From Luteipulveratus mongoliensis (lineage in GTDB: Bacteria > Actinomycetota > Actinomycetes > Actinomycetales > Dermatophilaceae), in assembly GCF_001190945.1 (NCBI RefSeq), contig NZ_CP011112.1, positions 3,658,001 to 3,722,000 on the forward strand: a stretch of 64,000 bases of DNA, written 5' to 3'. The notes beneath the pieces are model-generated. The model was not told the DNA's origin, searched no databases, and saw only the letters and a list, made by a program, of their open reading frames with translations. The translations under genes were made by a program, and so were the position numbers. Positions 1 through 8,700 of the stretch are shown piece after piece; the first letter of the stretch is position 1; each line of letters begins with the position of its first letter.

Positions 1-881
1 TTCGGCCGACCGCGGACTTCTCGGTCGACGCCAGCGGGACCAAGTACTGGGAGATCGCCCGTAGTACCGACACCATGAAGTCGGGCAACTACACGGTCCA
101 GTGCAATGGCAAGGACGGTCTGCAGACCTTCGTCGGTCCCAAGGAGGGCAAGGCCGGCAATGGCGCGTTGCGTCTCCTCGGTCTGATCCTCGGCCCGATC
201 CTGCTGCTCGCCGGACTGGCGCTGGCCGCGATCGCGCTGATGAAGAAGAAGCCCGCGACGGCCGGACCGCAGGGTGGCTACGGCCAGCAGGGTTATGGCC
301 AGCAGCAGGGCTACGGCCAGGCCGCCGGCTATGGCCAGCAGGGTTACGGCGACCAGCAGCAGGCCGGCTACGGCCAGCAGGGCTATGGCCAACAGGGTTA
401 CGGCGACCAGTCCTACGGCCAGCAGGGTTACGGCCAGCAGGGCTATGGCGACCAGCAGCAGGCCGGCTATGGCCAGCAGGGCTACGGCGACCAGCAGCAG
501 GCCGGCTACGGCCAGCAGGGCTATGGCCAACAGGGTTACGGCGACCAGTCCTACGGCCAGCAGGGTTACGGCCAGCAGGGCTATGGCGACCAGCAGCAGG
601 CCGGCTATGGCCAGCATGGCTATGGCGACCAGCAGCAGGCCGGTTACGGCCAGCAGGGCGCTTCGCCCTACGGCGCCAACGCCGAGCAGCCCACCCAGGC
701 GGTCCCGGCCGCTGATGACCACGACGCTCCGACGCAGGCTGTTCGCCCGGCCGGCTCGGACAACGTGCACGAGCAGGCAACGACTGCTACGCCTGTCCAG
801 GATGACCCGCAGCAGTGGAACCAGAACCCGCAGCAGGGCGGCTCCTGGCAGCAGGACGACAAGGGCCAGGGCAACAGCTGA
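1..881 (+). CDS. Membrane protein with Gly-Tyr-Gln repeat tail (5' partial)
   Basis: The reading frame is open from base 3, so the N-terminus lies outside the window. About 50 visible residues, probably extracytoplasmic, end in a motif like [10 protein letters not shown]. One strong transmembrane helix follows (roughly window residues 58-80, Leu/Ala/Gly-rich) with a KKK stop-transfer signal. After it comes a long low-complexity tail of [13 protein letters not shown] and [10 protein letters not shown] units (bases 280-660), then an acidic, Thr/Gln-rich end. The tail is probably cytoplasmic. Its Tyr/Gly/Gln composition resembles prion-like, phase-separating segments; that resemblance is inference. 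I do not recognise the N-terminal domain and assign no function. A terminator follows at 903-927. Confidence 0.75.
   Translation, partial: RPTADFSVDASGTKYWEIARSTDTMKSGNYTVQCNGKDGLQTFVGPKEGKAGNGALRLLGLILGPILLLAGLALAAIALMKKKPATAGPQGGYGQQGYGQQQGYGQAAGYGQQGYGDQQQAGYGQQGYGQQGYGDQSYGQQGYGQQGYGDQQQAGYGQQGYGDQQQAGYGQQGYGQQGYGDQSYGQQGYGQQGYGDQQQAGYGQHGYGDQQQAGYGQQGASPYGANAEQPTQAVPAADDHDAPTQAVRPAGSDNVHEQATTATPVQDDPQQWNQNPQQGGSWQQDDKGQGNS
345..616 (+). repeat. 134-bp exact tandem duplication in the GYGQQ tract
   Basis: Bases 345-478 and 483-616 are identical over 134 bp at a 138-bp period (46 codons), separated by 4 bp. Shorter 12-24 bp GYGQQ-coding units surround them. The identity includes synonymous positions, so the duplication is recent or kept uniform by recombination. 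The frame is preserved, so copy number can change without breaking the gene. Confidence 0.9.
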
Positions 882-902
882 ACGGCCCCTCACCCGACGC
901 AG

Positions 903-927
903 CCCCGCACCGGTCACCGGTGCGGGG
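903..927 (+). terminator. Hairpin terminator
   Basis: A perfect 12-bp stem (CCCCGCACCGGT with its complement) closes on a one-base loop, 22 bases after the preceding stop codon. It also argues that the following polymerase gene starts downstream of it. Confidence 0.7.
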
Positions 928-943
928 TTCGTCGTCGGTACCG

Positions 944-2617
944 GTGCTACGAGCTCTGGTCACGACGCGGGCCGGTCGCCACGCCGTCATCGTCGAACGG
1001 ACGCAGGACGAGCCTCAGGTGGTCGCGTCCGGTGAGGTGACCTCCGTCGTACGCCGGATGGCTGAGCTGGAGGGCGACCGCACCTCTCCCACGCGATGGG
1101 TGTGGTGGGACCGGACCGCAGCGCGAGCAGCGGTGGCCGAGGGGTTGAGGCTCGGCCGGTGCTGGGACCTGCAGGAGGCACACCGCCTCCTGGCGGGCGG
1201 CTGGTCGGCCGCACCCGACGAGGTCTGGGCGGCCGCACACGAGCTAGACGTCGACGCACGCCCGCCCGCGCCGACCGGCGACCTCTTCGATCTCGCCACC
1301 CCACAGCCCGGTGAGCCGCTCGTGCGCGACGACGGCTACCTCGGACCGCGCAGCCTCGACCAGGACTGGCCGGCCACGCCGGCCGAGTGCGTCGAGTGGG
1401 CAGCTCTCGCGCTCGACGTTGCCGGACGCCAGCAGGCGATGCTCTCCGCACGCTCTCCGCAAGCCGTCGCGACGGCGTACAGCGAGTCCGGCGCCGGGAT
1501 CCTGTGCCTGGAGCTGGAGCATCGGGGCCTGCCCCTGGACCGGACGCGGATGGATGAGCTCATCACGCTCGCGGCTGGACCGCGCCCGGAGTCCGAGGAG
1601 CACGCTGCGGCGATCCGCCGCGATCGCGACGAGCTCGTGCTGCGGCACGTGCCGGGTCGCGAGAGCACCGACCTGCGCAACCCCGCCCAGGTGCTGCAGC
1701 TGTTGCAGGCCGTGGGGCTGCGCGTGGACGACACCCGGTCATGGCGCCTGGAGCCGTATCGCGGGATGCATCCGGTCGTCGAGGCGTTGCTCGCCTGGCG
1801 CAAGTCCGAGCGCATTGCGACGACCTATGGCTGGACCTGGCTGGACCGATTCGTCGGACCGGATGACCGGCTCCGCGGCGAGTGGACGGTCTGCGACGGC
1901 GGCGCCGGTCGGATGACAGCCAGCGCCGGGCTGCACAGCCTCCCGGCTCCGTTGCGTCCTGGCGTCGCCGCTCAGCCGGACCACGTGCTGATCCGCGCCG
2001 ACCTCGGTCAGGTCGAACCCCGAGTGCTCGCAACGGTTTCCGGCGACACGGCCTTTGCTGCAGCGACCGTGGCCGACGACCTGTACGCCGATGTCGCGGC
2101 GCGGTTGCACATCGACCGGCCGATCGCGAAGATCGCGGTTCTGGCCGCGATGTACGGGCAGACGTCCGGTCCCGCGGGCGAGGCGCTCAAGGGTCTGGAG
2201 CGGGCCTACCCGACGGCGATGGCGTACCTCCAGGAGGCGGCCGGGCGAGGTGAGCGCGGCGAGCATGTCATGACCTACGGCGGCCGCCTCGTGCGCGTCA
2301 GCACCGGAGGTGAGGCCGCGCATCGTCGCGCGATCGGACGGTTCACCCGCAACGCGGTCGTCCAGGGCGCCGCGGCGGAGCTGTTCAAGGCCTGGGCGCT
2401 GACGGTCCGGGCCGCCGTGGCACCGCTGCGCGGCGAGATCGTGCTCTGTCTGCACGACGAGCTCGTGCTGCATGTGCCGCAGGCGCACGCTGATGCAGCT
2501 GTCGCTGCTGTGGATCAAGCGCTGCAGGACGCCGCTCGACGCTGGTCAGGCGGCGCGCCGGTGCGGTTCGTGGCCGACACCAGCGTCGTTCACCGCTGGT
2601 CGGAGGCCAAGGGCTGA
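944..2617 (+). CDS. Bifunctional 3'-5' exonuclease/DNA polymerase (family A)
   Basis: This is a DNA polymerase I-like enzyme, 557 aa from the GTG at 944. The frame is open from an ATG at 815, but that start would overlap the previous gene and cross its terminator, so I prefer 944. Polymerase motif A is seen near residue 350 (DLGQVEPRVLA, like DYSQIELR of Pol I). Motif B follows near 395 (RPIAKIAVLAAMYG), and motif C near 503 (LCLHDEL). The N-terminal third holds the exonuclease-like region, but the usual DxE metal ligands are not obvious, so proofreading may be weak or absent. These short actinobacterial Pol A homologues coexist with full-length PolA and their role is uncertain; gap filling or repair is inference. 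The 3' end overlaps the convergent Nudix gene by 28 bp. Confidence 0.85.
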   Translation: MLRALVTTRAGRHAVIVERTQDEPQVVASGEVTSVVRRMAELEGDRTSPTRWVWWDRTAARAAVAEGLRLGRCWDLQEAHRLLAGGWSAAPDEVWAAAHELDVDARPPAPTGDLFDLATPQPGEPLVRDDGYLGPRSLDQDWPATPAECVEWAALALDVAGRQQAMLSARSPQAVATAYSESGAGILCLELEHRGLPLDRTRMDELITLAAGPRPESEEHAAAIRRDRDELVLRHVPGRESTDLRNPAQVLQLLQAVGLRVDDTRSWRLEPYRGMHPVVEALLAWRKSERIATTYGWTWLDRFVGPDDRLRGEWTVCDGGAGRMTASAGLHSLPAPLRPGVAAQPDHVLIRADLGQVEPRVLATVSGDTAFAAATVADDLYADVAARLHIDRPIAKIAVLAAMYGQTSGPAGEALKGLERAYPTAMAYLQEAAGRGERGEHVMTYGGRLVRVSTGGEAAHRRAIGRFTRNAVVQGAAAELFKAWALTVRAAVAPLRGEIVLCLHDELVLHVPQAHADAAVAAVDQALQDAARRWSGGAPVRFVADTSVVHRWSEAKG

Positions 2618-3069
2618 ACGACTCGACCGCGGTCCCGCCACATCTGGACACTCGCGTCGACCAGCTCGACCCGCGGCAGCGAGGCCACCTCATCGAGCGG
2701 GATCCAGCGAGGCTCGTCGGTGCTGCCGTCGGTCTCGGCCGTCAGCTGACCGGCGACGACCCGGGCCTCGAAGACGACGCGAACGCCCTTCAGCGCGCGG
2801 CGCCGGTCCTCGCTGCGGATTCGCTCGGCTGCCGGCACGACCTCGGTGTGGACACCGAGAACCGCACCGAGAACCACGTCGTAGCCAGTCTCCTCGCGCA
2901 GCTCTCGGACTGCTGCCTCCTCGACACTCTCGTCGAGCTCGACGGCGCCGCCCGGCATCGTCCACTCCGGTGACGGTCCACCGTTCCATAGTGCGAGCAG
3001 GATCCGGTCCTGCTCGTCGACGATCACGGCGTACGCCGCGAGGCGGGTGTCGTACTCGCGATAGTCCAC
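2590..3069 (-). CDS. Nudix hydrolase
   Basis: A 159-aa single-domain protein. The Nudix box is complete at residues 41-63 (G-x5-E-x7-REL-x-EE-x-GY), so it should be an active Mg-dependent pyrophosphohydrolase of nucleoside diphosphate-X compounds. The substrate cannot be read from the sequence. The N-terminus (MDYREYDTRLAAYAVIVDEQ) is typical of MutT/ADP-ribose pyrophosphatase-like actinobacterial proteins. The gene is convergent with the polymerase gene and ends inside its 3' end. It lies 20 bp downstream of the PAC2 gene, in the same direction, so the two may be co-transcribed. Confidence 0.88.
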   Translation of the reverse strand: MDYREYDTRLAAYAVIVDEQDRILLALWNGGPSPEWTMPGGAVELDESVEEAAVRELREETGYDVVLGAVLGVHTEVVPAAERIRSEDRRRALKGVRVVFEARVVAGQLTAETDGSTDEPRWIPLDEVASLPRVELVDASVQMWRDRGRVVQPLASDQR

Positions 3070-3091
3070 GCGGAGAGGCTAACGGCCGGTG

Positions 3092-4033
3092 CTACCGCAG
3101 GAAGTCGGTGCCCTCGTCCGGGTCGTCGCCCGAGCTCTCGTCCCGCAGGAACGCCTCGAGCTGCTCGCCGATCTCGTCGGCCGAAGGCAGCTCAGCCATC
3201 TCGGTCGCCAGCAGGCTCTTGCGCTGCCGGCCGTCGTGGAAGGTGTCGTACTGCTCCTCCAGTCCGGAGACGACCTGACCGACCTCTTCGCTGTCGGCGA
3301 TCTGGCGCTGGATGTCAGCTCGGTTGAGACCGGCCGCGGCGGCCAGGTCGGCCACCGGGATCGCCAGTCCGGTCATCGCGTGGATGGCTTCGAGCGCGGC
3401 GACAGCAGCATCACCGAACTCGACCTGCGCGAGGTAGTGCGGCACGTGCAGAGCGAAGCCCACCGTGTCCGTCCCGGACTCCCCCAGCCGCAGGTGCAGC
3501 AGCTGCTCGAGGCTGGCCGGGATCTGGATGGCCCCGAAGACCGGGTCGTTCTCTGGGATCAGGCTGCGATCGCTCGCATAGCGCGTCATGCCGACCGGAC
3601 GGGTGTGCGGGACGCCCATCGGGACGCCGTGCGCGCTGATGATCATCCGGATGCCGAGCATCCGAACCAGCTGACGGACCGCCTCGATCACGCGCTCCCA
3701 CTGGTAGTCCGGCTCCGGACCGTAGAGCACGTAGAACGGCGTGCCCTCCTCGTCGATGACGCGGTGCAGCAGCAAGGTCGGGTCGTCGTAGGCCGAGACG
3801 TGGTCACGGTCGAACGTCATAACCGGCCGGCGTCCGCGGTAGTCGAGGAGCTGATCGATGTCGAAGGAGGCGACGACCTGGGTCTCGAGCGTGCTCAGGA
3901 TGTGGTCGGTGAGCAGCTTCTGGGTCTGACCGGCGTCGATGAGGCCCCCGAACGACACGATCATCGTCGAGGCACGCAGGTCATCCTGCGGCGTATCGGT
4001 CTCCAGCTGGTAGAGCTGCGACGGGTCTTGCAC
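3092..4033 (-). CDS. PAC2 family protein
   Basis: A 313-aa protein with the PAC2 fold of proteasome-assembly-chaperone relatives (the mycobacterial Rv2125 type). Recognisable parts are an N-terminal beta segment (STMIVSFGGLIDAGQTQKLL), a central GVPMGVPHTRP loop, and the block PENDPVFGAIQIPASLEQLL. The C-terminal 60 residues are helical and acidic and end in DDPDEGTDFLR. Bacterial PAC2 proteins often occur in organisms with a 20S proteasome or Pup system, but no proteasome gene is in this window, so that link is inference. There is no signal peptide or membrane segment. Start chosen: ATG at 4033. Confidence 0.8.
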   Translation of the reverse strand: MQDPSQLYQLETDTPQDDLRASTMIVSFGGLIDAGQTQKLLTDHILSTLETQVVASFDIDQLLDYRGRRPVMTFDRDHVSAYDDPTLLLHRVIDEEGTPFYVLYGPEPDYQWERVIEAVRQLVRMLGIRMIISAHGVPMGVPHTRPVGMTRYASDRSLIPENDPVFGAIQIPASLEQLLHLRLGESGTDTVGFALHVPHYLAQVEFGDAAVAALEAIHAMTGLAIPVADLAAAAGLNRADIQRQIADSEEVGQVVSGLEEQYDTFHDGRQRKSLLATEMAELPSADEIGEQLEAFLRDESSGDDPDEGTDFLR

Positions 4034-4120
4034 GGTCTCTCCCCAGAGTCAGGTGTGTCTTCTCGCTCACTCCAACGCCTCACCCGGCTCACCGATTCCC
4101 TGGGGAGCGTGTGATCCGTC

Positions 4121-4546
4121 TCAGTCGGGTACGACGTCGCTGTGCCCCAGCGCGCGCAGCCGGGTCCGCAGGCGCTCGGCATTGGCCGCGAGCACAGCCT
4201 GGTCTTCGCCGTGCGTGGCCTGCGCCAGGTCGAAGTCGGCCATGCTCTGCGTGGGCCAGACGTGCACGTGCAGGTGCGGGACCTCGTACCCGACGACCAT
4301 GAGCCCCGCTCTCGCGGCATCCCACTCGGCCTTCTGCGCGACGCCGATCTGGCGGGCGACCCCCATGAGATGGGCGATCAGCTCGTCGTCCGCGTCGGTC
4401 CACTGGTCGATCTCCTCGCGCGGCACGACGATCGCGTGACCATCGGTCAGCGGGTCGATGACCACGAAGGAGACGCAGACGTCGTCCTGCCAGACGAAGT
4501 GCGCCGGGATGTCACCGTCGATGATCTTGCTGAACAGGGTCGCCAT
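4121..4546 (-). CDS. HIT family protein
   Basis: A histidine-triad nucleotide hydrolase/transferase of 141 aa from the ATG at 4546; an in-frame upstream ATG at 4567 would add seven residues that do not fit the family. The triad HLHVHVW is at residues 91-97. The N-terminal MATLFSKIIDGDIPAHFVWQ is the usual HIT opening, with nucleotide-binding residues in FVVIDPLTDGHAIVVPR. Such enzymes cleave adenosine 5'-phosphoramidates or dinucleoside polyphosphates. The C-terminal 40 residues after the triad are longer than in the smallest HINT proteins. It is the first of three leftward genes (HIT, PAC2, Nudix). Confidence 0.9.
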   Translation of the reverse strand: MATLFSKIIDGDIPAHFVWQDDVCVSFVVIDPLTDGHAIVVPREEIDQWTDADDELIAHLMGVARQIGVAQKAEWDAARAGLMVVGYEVPHLHVHVWPTQSMADFDLAQATHGEDQAVLAANAERLRTRLRALGHSDVVPD

Positions 4547-4572
4547 GCGGCCGACCCTACTGATCACCCGCG

Positions 4573-5163
4573 TCAGCGCGTTCGGTGGAGCGTGGGTCGA
4601 TAGGTGAGCTCTTGGGTGTGGCCGTCGAGCGTCCTGGCCTCGATGAGCTCGAGGTCGAAGTCGGCCGCCCCGCCGAAGATGGGGTCCGCGCCGGTCTGAC
4701 CGCTCACGACCGGGAAGATCGTGACCTGGACCTGGTCGACCAGTCCGGCAGCCATCAGGGCTCGGTTCATCGACAGGCTGCCGTGCGATCGCAACGGCAC
4801 CTCGGACTCTGCCTTGAGTCGGGCGACGACGTCGACAGCGTCACCGCTCACCAGCGTCGCGTCCGGCCAGTCGAGCGGTCCTTCGAGCGTCGTCGACACC
4901 ACCGTCGTCGGCATGTCTCTCATCCGAGCATTGACCGGGTCGAGCTCCTTCAGCTCGCCCGTGCTCGGACCCAGCAGCTGCGCGAACTGTCGAAACGTGT
5001 TCGCTCCGAGCACCAGTCGTTGGTCCTCGCTGTACAGCGAGAGGCGCCGGTCGAGGAACTCAGGACCTTGCTTGCCCCAGAAGCCGCCCCAGTCGCCCTG
5101 CTCGTTGTAGGAACCGAACCCGTCGAGGGTGGAAACGATGTCGAACGTATAGGTCGTGGCCAT
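4573..5163 (-). CDS. Dihydrofolate reductase-like (RibD C-terminal domain) protein
   Basis: A 196-aa protein from the ATG at 5163 (MATTYTFDIVSTLDGFG). The opening STLDGFG, the LGANTFRQF segment, and the C-terminal EVPLRSHGSLSMNRALMAAGLVD block are the marks of the RibD_C / DHFR-like NADPH-dependent reductase family. Members include riboflavin-pathway reductases and many stand-alone proteins of unknown substrate; no riboflavin gene is nearby, so the substrate is open. It precedes the HIT gene in the same direction with a 26-bp gap. Confidence 0.82.
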   Translation of the reverse strand: MATTYTFDIVSTLDGFGSYNEQGDWGGFWGKQGPEFLDRRLSLYSEDQRLVLGANTFRQFAQLLGPSTGELKELDPVNARMRDMPTTVVSTTLEGPLDWPDATLVSGDAVDVVARLKAESEVPLRSHGSLSMNRALMAAGLVDQVQVTIFPVVSGQTGADPIFGGAADFDLELIEARTLDGHTQELTYRPTLHRTR

Positions 5164-5354
5164 ACGCCAGTGTGAGACGAGCACGGTTGCCGATGCGCGA
5201 TGGAGCCGGGATCACGTCCGGAAACGTGGCCACCTTGTCCTGACAGGACTTCCGCGACACGCATCCCAGGATTTCGGACCGGTGCCACACGGCGCGGGCT
5301 AGGGACCGGCCACGGTCGGCAAGATGCGGAACAGTCGAGGCGAAGGGGCATCCT

Positions 5355-5744
5355 ATGGTCAGGAATCTGCTGGTCACCGCGGCCGTGTATCTCGGCGCGG
5401 TCGGTCTCGCGCTGCTGCTCGTGCCAGTGCAGTTCGGTGTGGACGCCGTGCCGAGTGATCCCGCTCCGGAGCTGGTCGCGTTGCTTCGGCTTCTCGGCGG
5501 GCCGTTCTTGGGCATCGCGGTGCTCAACTGGAGATCACGCGCGGCGGCGGAGGAGGCACGCAACAACGTTCTCCTGGCGAATCTTGTCGGGTTCGGCGTG
5601 GTCGCGGCCAATGACATCGTCGGCGTGATCACGGGTGACGCACGTGACCTCGCACGGGTGTTCATGATCGTCCACATCTCCTTCGCCACCGCTTTCGCAA
5701 TCGCGTGGGTGCGGGATCGTCAGAGGGCGTCCATGGCGGTGTAG
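5355..5744 (+). CDS. Small integral membrane protein
   Basis: A 129-aa protein with about four predicted membrane helices (residues 5-25, 42-60, 72-92, 98-117). Short charged loops (WRSRAAAEEARNN, RDRQRAS) suggest a compact four-helix bundle. I do not recognise a named family; similar small DoxX-like or DUF membrane proteins are common in Actinobacteria. A purine-rich GAAGGGG precedes the ATG. Its 3' end overlaps the convergent hrpA gene by 25 bp. Confidence 0.7.
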   Translation: MVRNLLVTAAVYLGAVGLALLLVPVQFGVDAVPSDPAPELVALLRLLGGPFLGIAVLNWRSRAAAEEARNNVLLANLVGFGVVAANDIVGVITGDARDLARVFMIVHISFATAFAIAWVRDRQRASMAV

Positions 5745-8700
5745 ATCCGCTTCTCGGAGATCGGGTACGCCGTGCCGAGCCGCTGCGCGAACAGACTCAC
5801 GCGCAGCTCCTCGACCATCCAGCGCAACTCGAGGACGGCGTCATCGGTACGCCTGCCCGCCGGCAGCTCGCGGATCAGCTCCTGCCGCTCCTCCTCCACG
5901 GCTCGCACCACTTCGGTACGCCCTGTGTCACGGCTCATATCGGCCGGCGCCTTGGCGAGCCGCTCCAGCATCGCGCGCAGGTAGCGGTCTACATGGCGCA
6001 GCCGCTCGAAACCGGTGGCCGCGACGAACCCCGGATAGATCAGCCCGGCCAGCTGAGCACGGACATCGGCCGTGAGTTCGGCGACCGACTGCTGCGTCAT
6101 GCGGGTCAGGGCGAGCTCGACCTCGCGGTAGTGGTTCAGCACCGGCACCAGCAGATCGACGACCTCGATGACCCGCGGCACCACCAGCTGGCGCACAGAG
6201 CGCAGCGCCTCCTCGAAGGCCGCCGGGCTGCGTACCTCACCTCCTGACTGCTGCGCCACCACCGAGTCGACCGCGCAGGCCAGTGCGTCATCGAGCAGCG
6301 GCTGCATACCGCCGTGCGGGTTGTTGCTGATCGCGAGGCGTTGGGTGTTGGTGAGCAGGCCGAGGATCTGCTTCCACGGCACCTCGGTGTTGAGCAGGAT
6401 CAGGCGGCGTACGCCGAGGCGCGTCGCCTGCTCGCTCTCGGTCTGGCTGGCGAGCACCTCGACCGACACCGTGTCACCGTGATCGACCACGGCCGGGAAC
6501 CCCTGGATCGTCTGCCTGCCCTGCTTGCTCTCGAAGGTCTCGGGAAGATCGCCAAAAGCCCACTGCCGCAAGCCTTCTCGCTCTACAGAGGCGGCGGCTC
6601 GCGCCATGGTCGAGCGCACCTCGCCGGCCAGCTGCTCCTGCAGGACCGCCAGCTCCTTGCCCTCGCCGATCATCTTCCGCCGACGGTCCTCGACTCGGAA
6701 CGTCATCCGCAGGTGGTCCGGCACCCGTGCCCAGTCCCACTCCCCCGCTGGCAGGCGTACGCCGGTCCGCTGAGTCAGCGCATCAGCCAGCTCGTCCGTG
6801 ATCGCGCCGGCGGACGGGTCGGTCAGGGCCAGCGCCGCGCGCGCATGATCGGGTGCAGGCACGAAGTTGCGGCGAGTGGCCTTCGGCAAGGACTTGATGA
6901 GCGCGACCGCCAGCTCCTCGCGCATACCGGGCACCAGCCAGTCGAAGCCGACATCCTGCACCTGGTTGAGCTGCTCCACCGGGATGTGCACGGTCACACC
7001 GTCGGCATCCGTGCCGGGCTCGAACTGATAGGTCAGGCGCAGCCGTAGATCGCCCTGCCGCCAGCTCTTGGGGAACTGTGACTCGTCGATCGTCTCGGCC
7101 TCATCGCTGACCAGCAGCTCTTCGCTGTAGGTCAGGAGTGACGAGTTCTCGCGGGATGCTTTCTTCCACCACGTGTCGAAGTGCGTTGCGGACACTACGG
7201 ATTCAGGGATCCGCTCCTCATAGAAGTCGACGAGGGCCTCGTCCTCGACGATCAGGTCGCGGCGGCGCGCCCGCGCCTCCAGGTCGGACAGCCGCTTCAC
7301 CAGCGCCCGGTTGTCGTGGAAGAACTGGTGCTGGGTCTCCCAGTCGCCCTCGACGAGCGCGTGCCGGATGAACATCTCGCGCGACTCCTGCGGCGCGACC
7401 TTGCCGTACGGCACCTTGCGACCGGCCACCAACGGGACGCCGTACAGCGTCACCCGCTCGAGCGCGACGGCACTCCCCTGCTTGCGCTCCCAGTGCGGCT
7501 CGGCGTACGACCGCTTCACCAGGTGCTCGGCCGCACGCTCGACCCAGGCAGGATCCGTACGCGCGTTGATCCGGGCCCAGAGCCGGCTCGTCTCGACGAG
7601 CTCGGCTGACATCACCCAGTCCGGCTGCTTACGGAAGAGCGTCGAACCCGGCTGGATCGAGAAGCGCGCGTTGCGCGCGCCCTGGTAGTCCCGCCGGTCC
7701 CGGTCGCGGAGCCCGACATGCGACAGCAGTCCGGTCAGCAACGCCTGGTGGATAGCGTCCGGCGACGCCTCATTGTCGCTGAGCACCAGGTGCTGCTGCT
7801 TGCACGCCTGCTTGAGCTGGGTGTGCAGGTCCTGCCACTCGCGAACACGCAGGTAGTGGATGTACTCACGCTTGCACATCCGCCGAAAAGCGCTGCCACT
7901 CAACACCTTCTGCTGTTCCTTGACGTATCGCCACAGGTTCAGCAGCGACATGAAGTCGCTGTGCTCGTCCTTGAAGCGCGCGTGCGACTGGTCCGCCTGC
8001 GCCTGCGCGTCAGCCGGTCGCTCGCGCACGTCCTGGATCGACAGGCCGGCCACGATGATGAGCACCTCGCGCAGCGAACCGTTCTCGGCCGCGGCCACCA
8101 GCATCCGGGCCATCCGTGGGTCGACAGGCAGGGCTGCCAGAGTGCGGCCGTACGACGTCAGCCGCTTCCGCGGGTCCGTCGCCTTCGGGTCGATCGCCTG
8201 CAGCTCCTCCAGCAGCCGTACGCCGTCCGTCACCTGCCGTGAGTCCGGCGGCTCCACGAACGGGAACCGGCTGATGTCGCCCAGGCCGAGCGAGGTCATC
8301 TGCAGGATGACCGAGGCCAGTGACGTGCGCAGGATCTCCGGGTCGGTGAACTCCGGGCGCGCGTCGAAGTCCTCCTCGGCGTACAGCCGGATGCAGATGC
8401 CCTCAGCGACGCGTCCACAACGGCCGGCCCGCTGACGGGCGGACGCCTGAGAGATCGGCTCGATCGGCAGCCGCTGCACCTTGGTCCGCTGGCTGTAGCG
8501 CGAGATGCGCGCCGTGCCGGTGTCGACGACGTACCTGATGCCCGGCACGGTCAGCGAGGTCTCGGCCACGTTGGTGGCGAGCACGACTCGTCGCCCGCTG
8601 TGCCGGCTGAAGACTCGATGCTGCTCGGCCGAGGACAGCCGCGCGTACAGCGGCAGGATCTCGGTGCGCGGCAGGTCGAGCGCCTTGAGCGCGTCTGCGG

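Noticed and set aside
285-660. Possible CRISPR array
   Set aside because: The repeats are in frame, contiguous and code GYGQQ units; there are no unique spacers of constant length.
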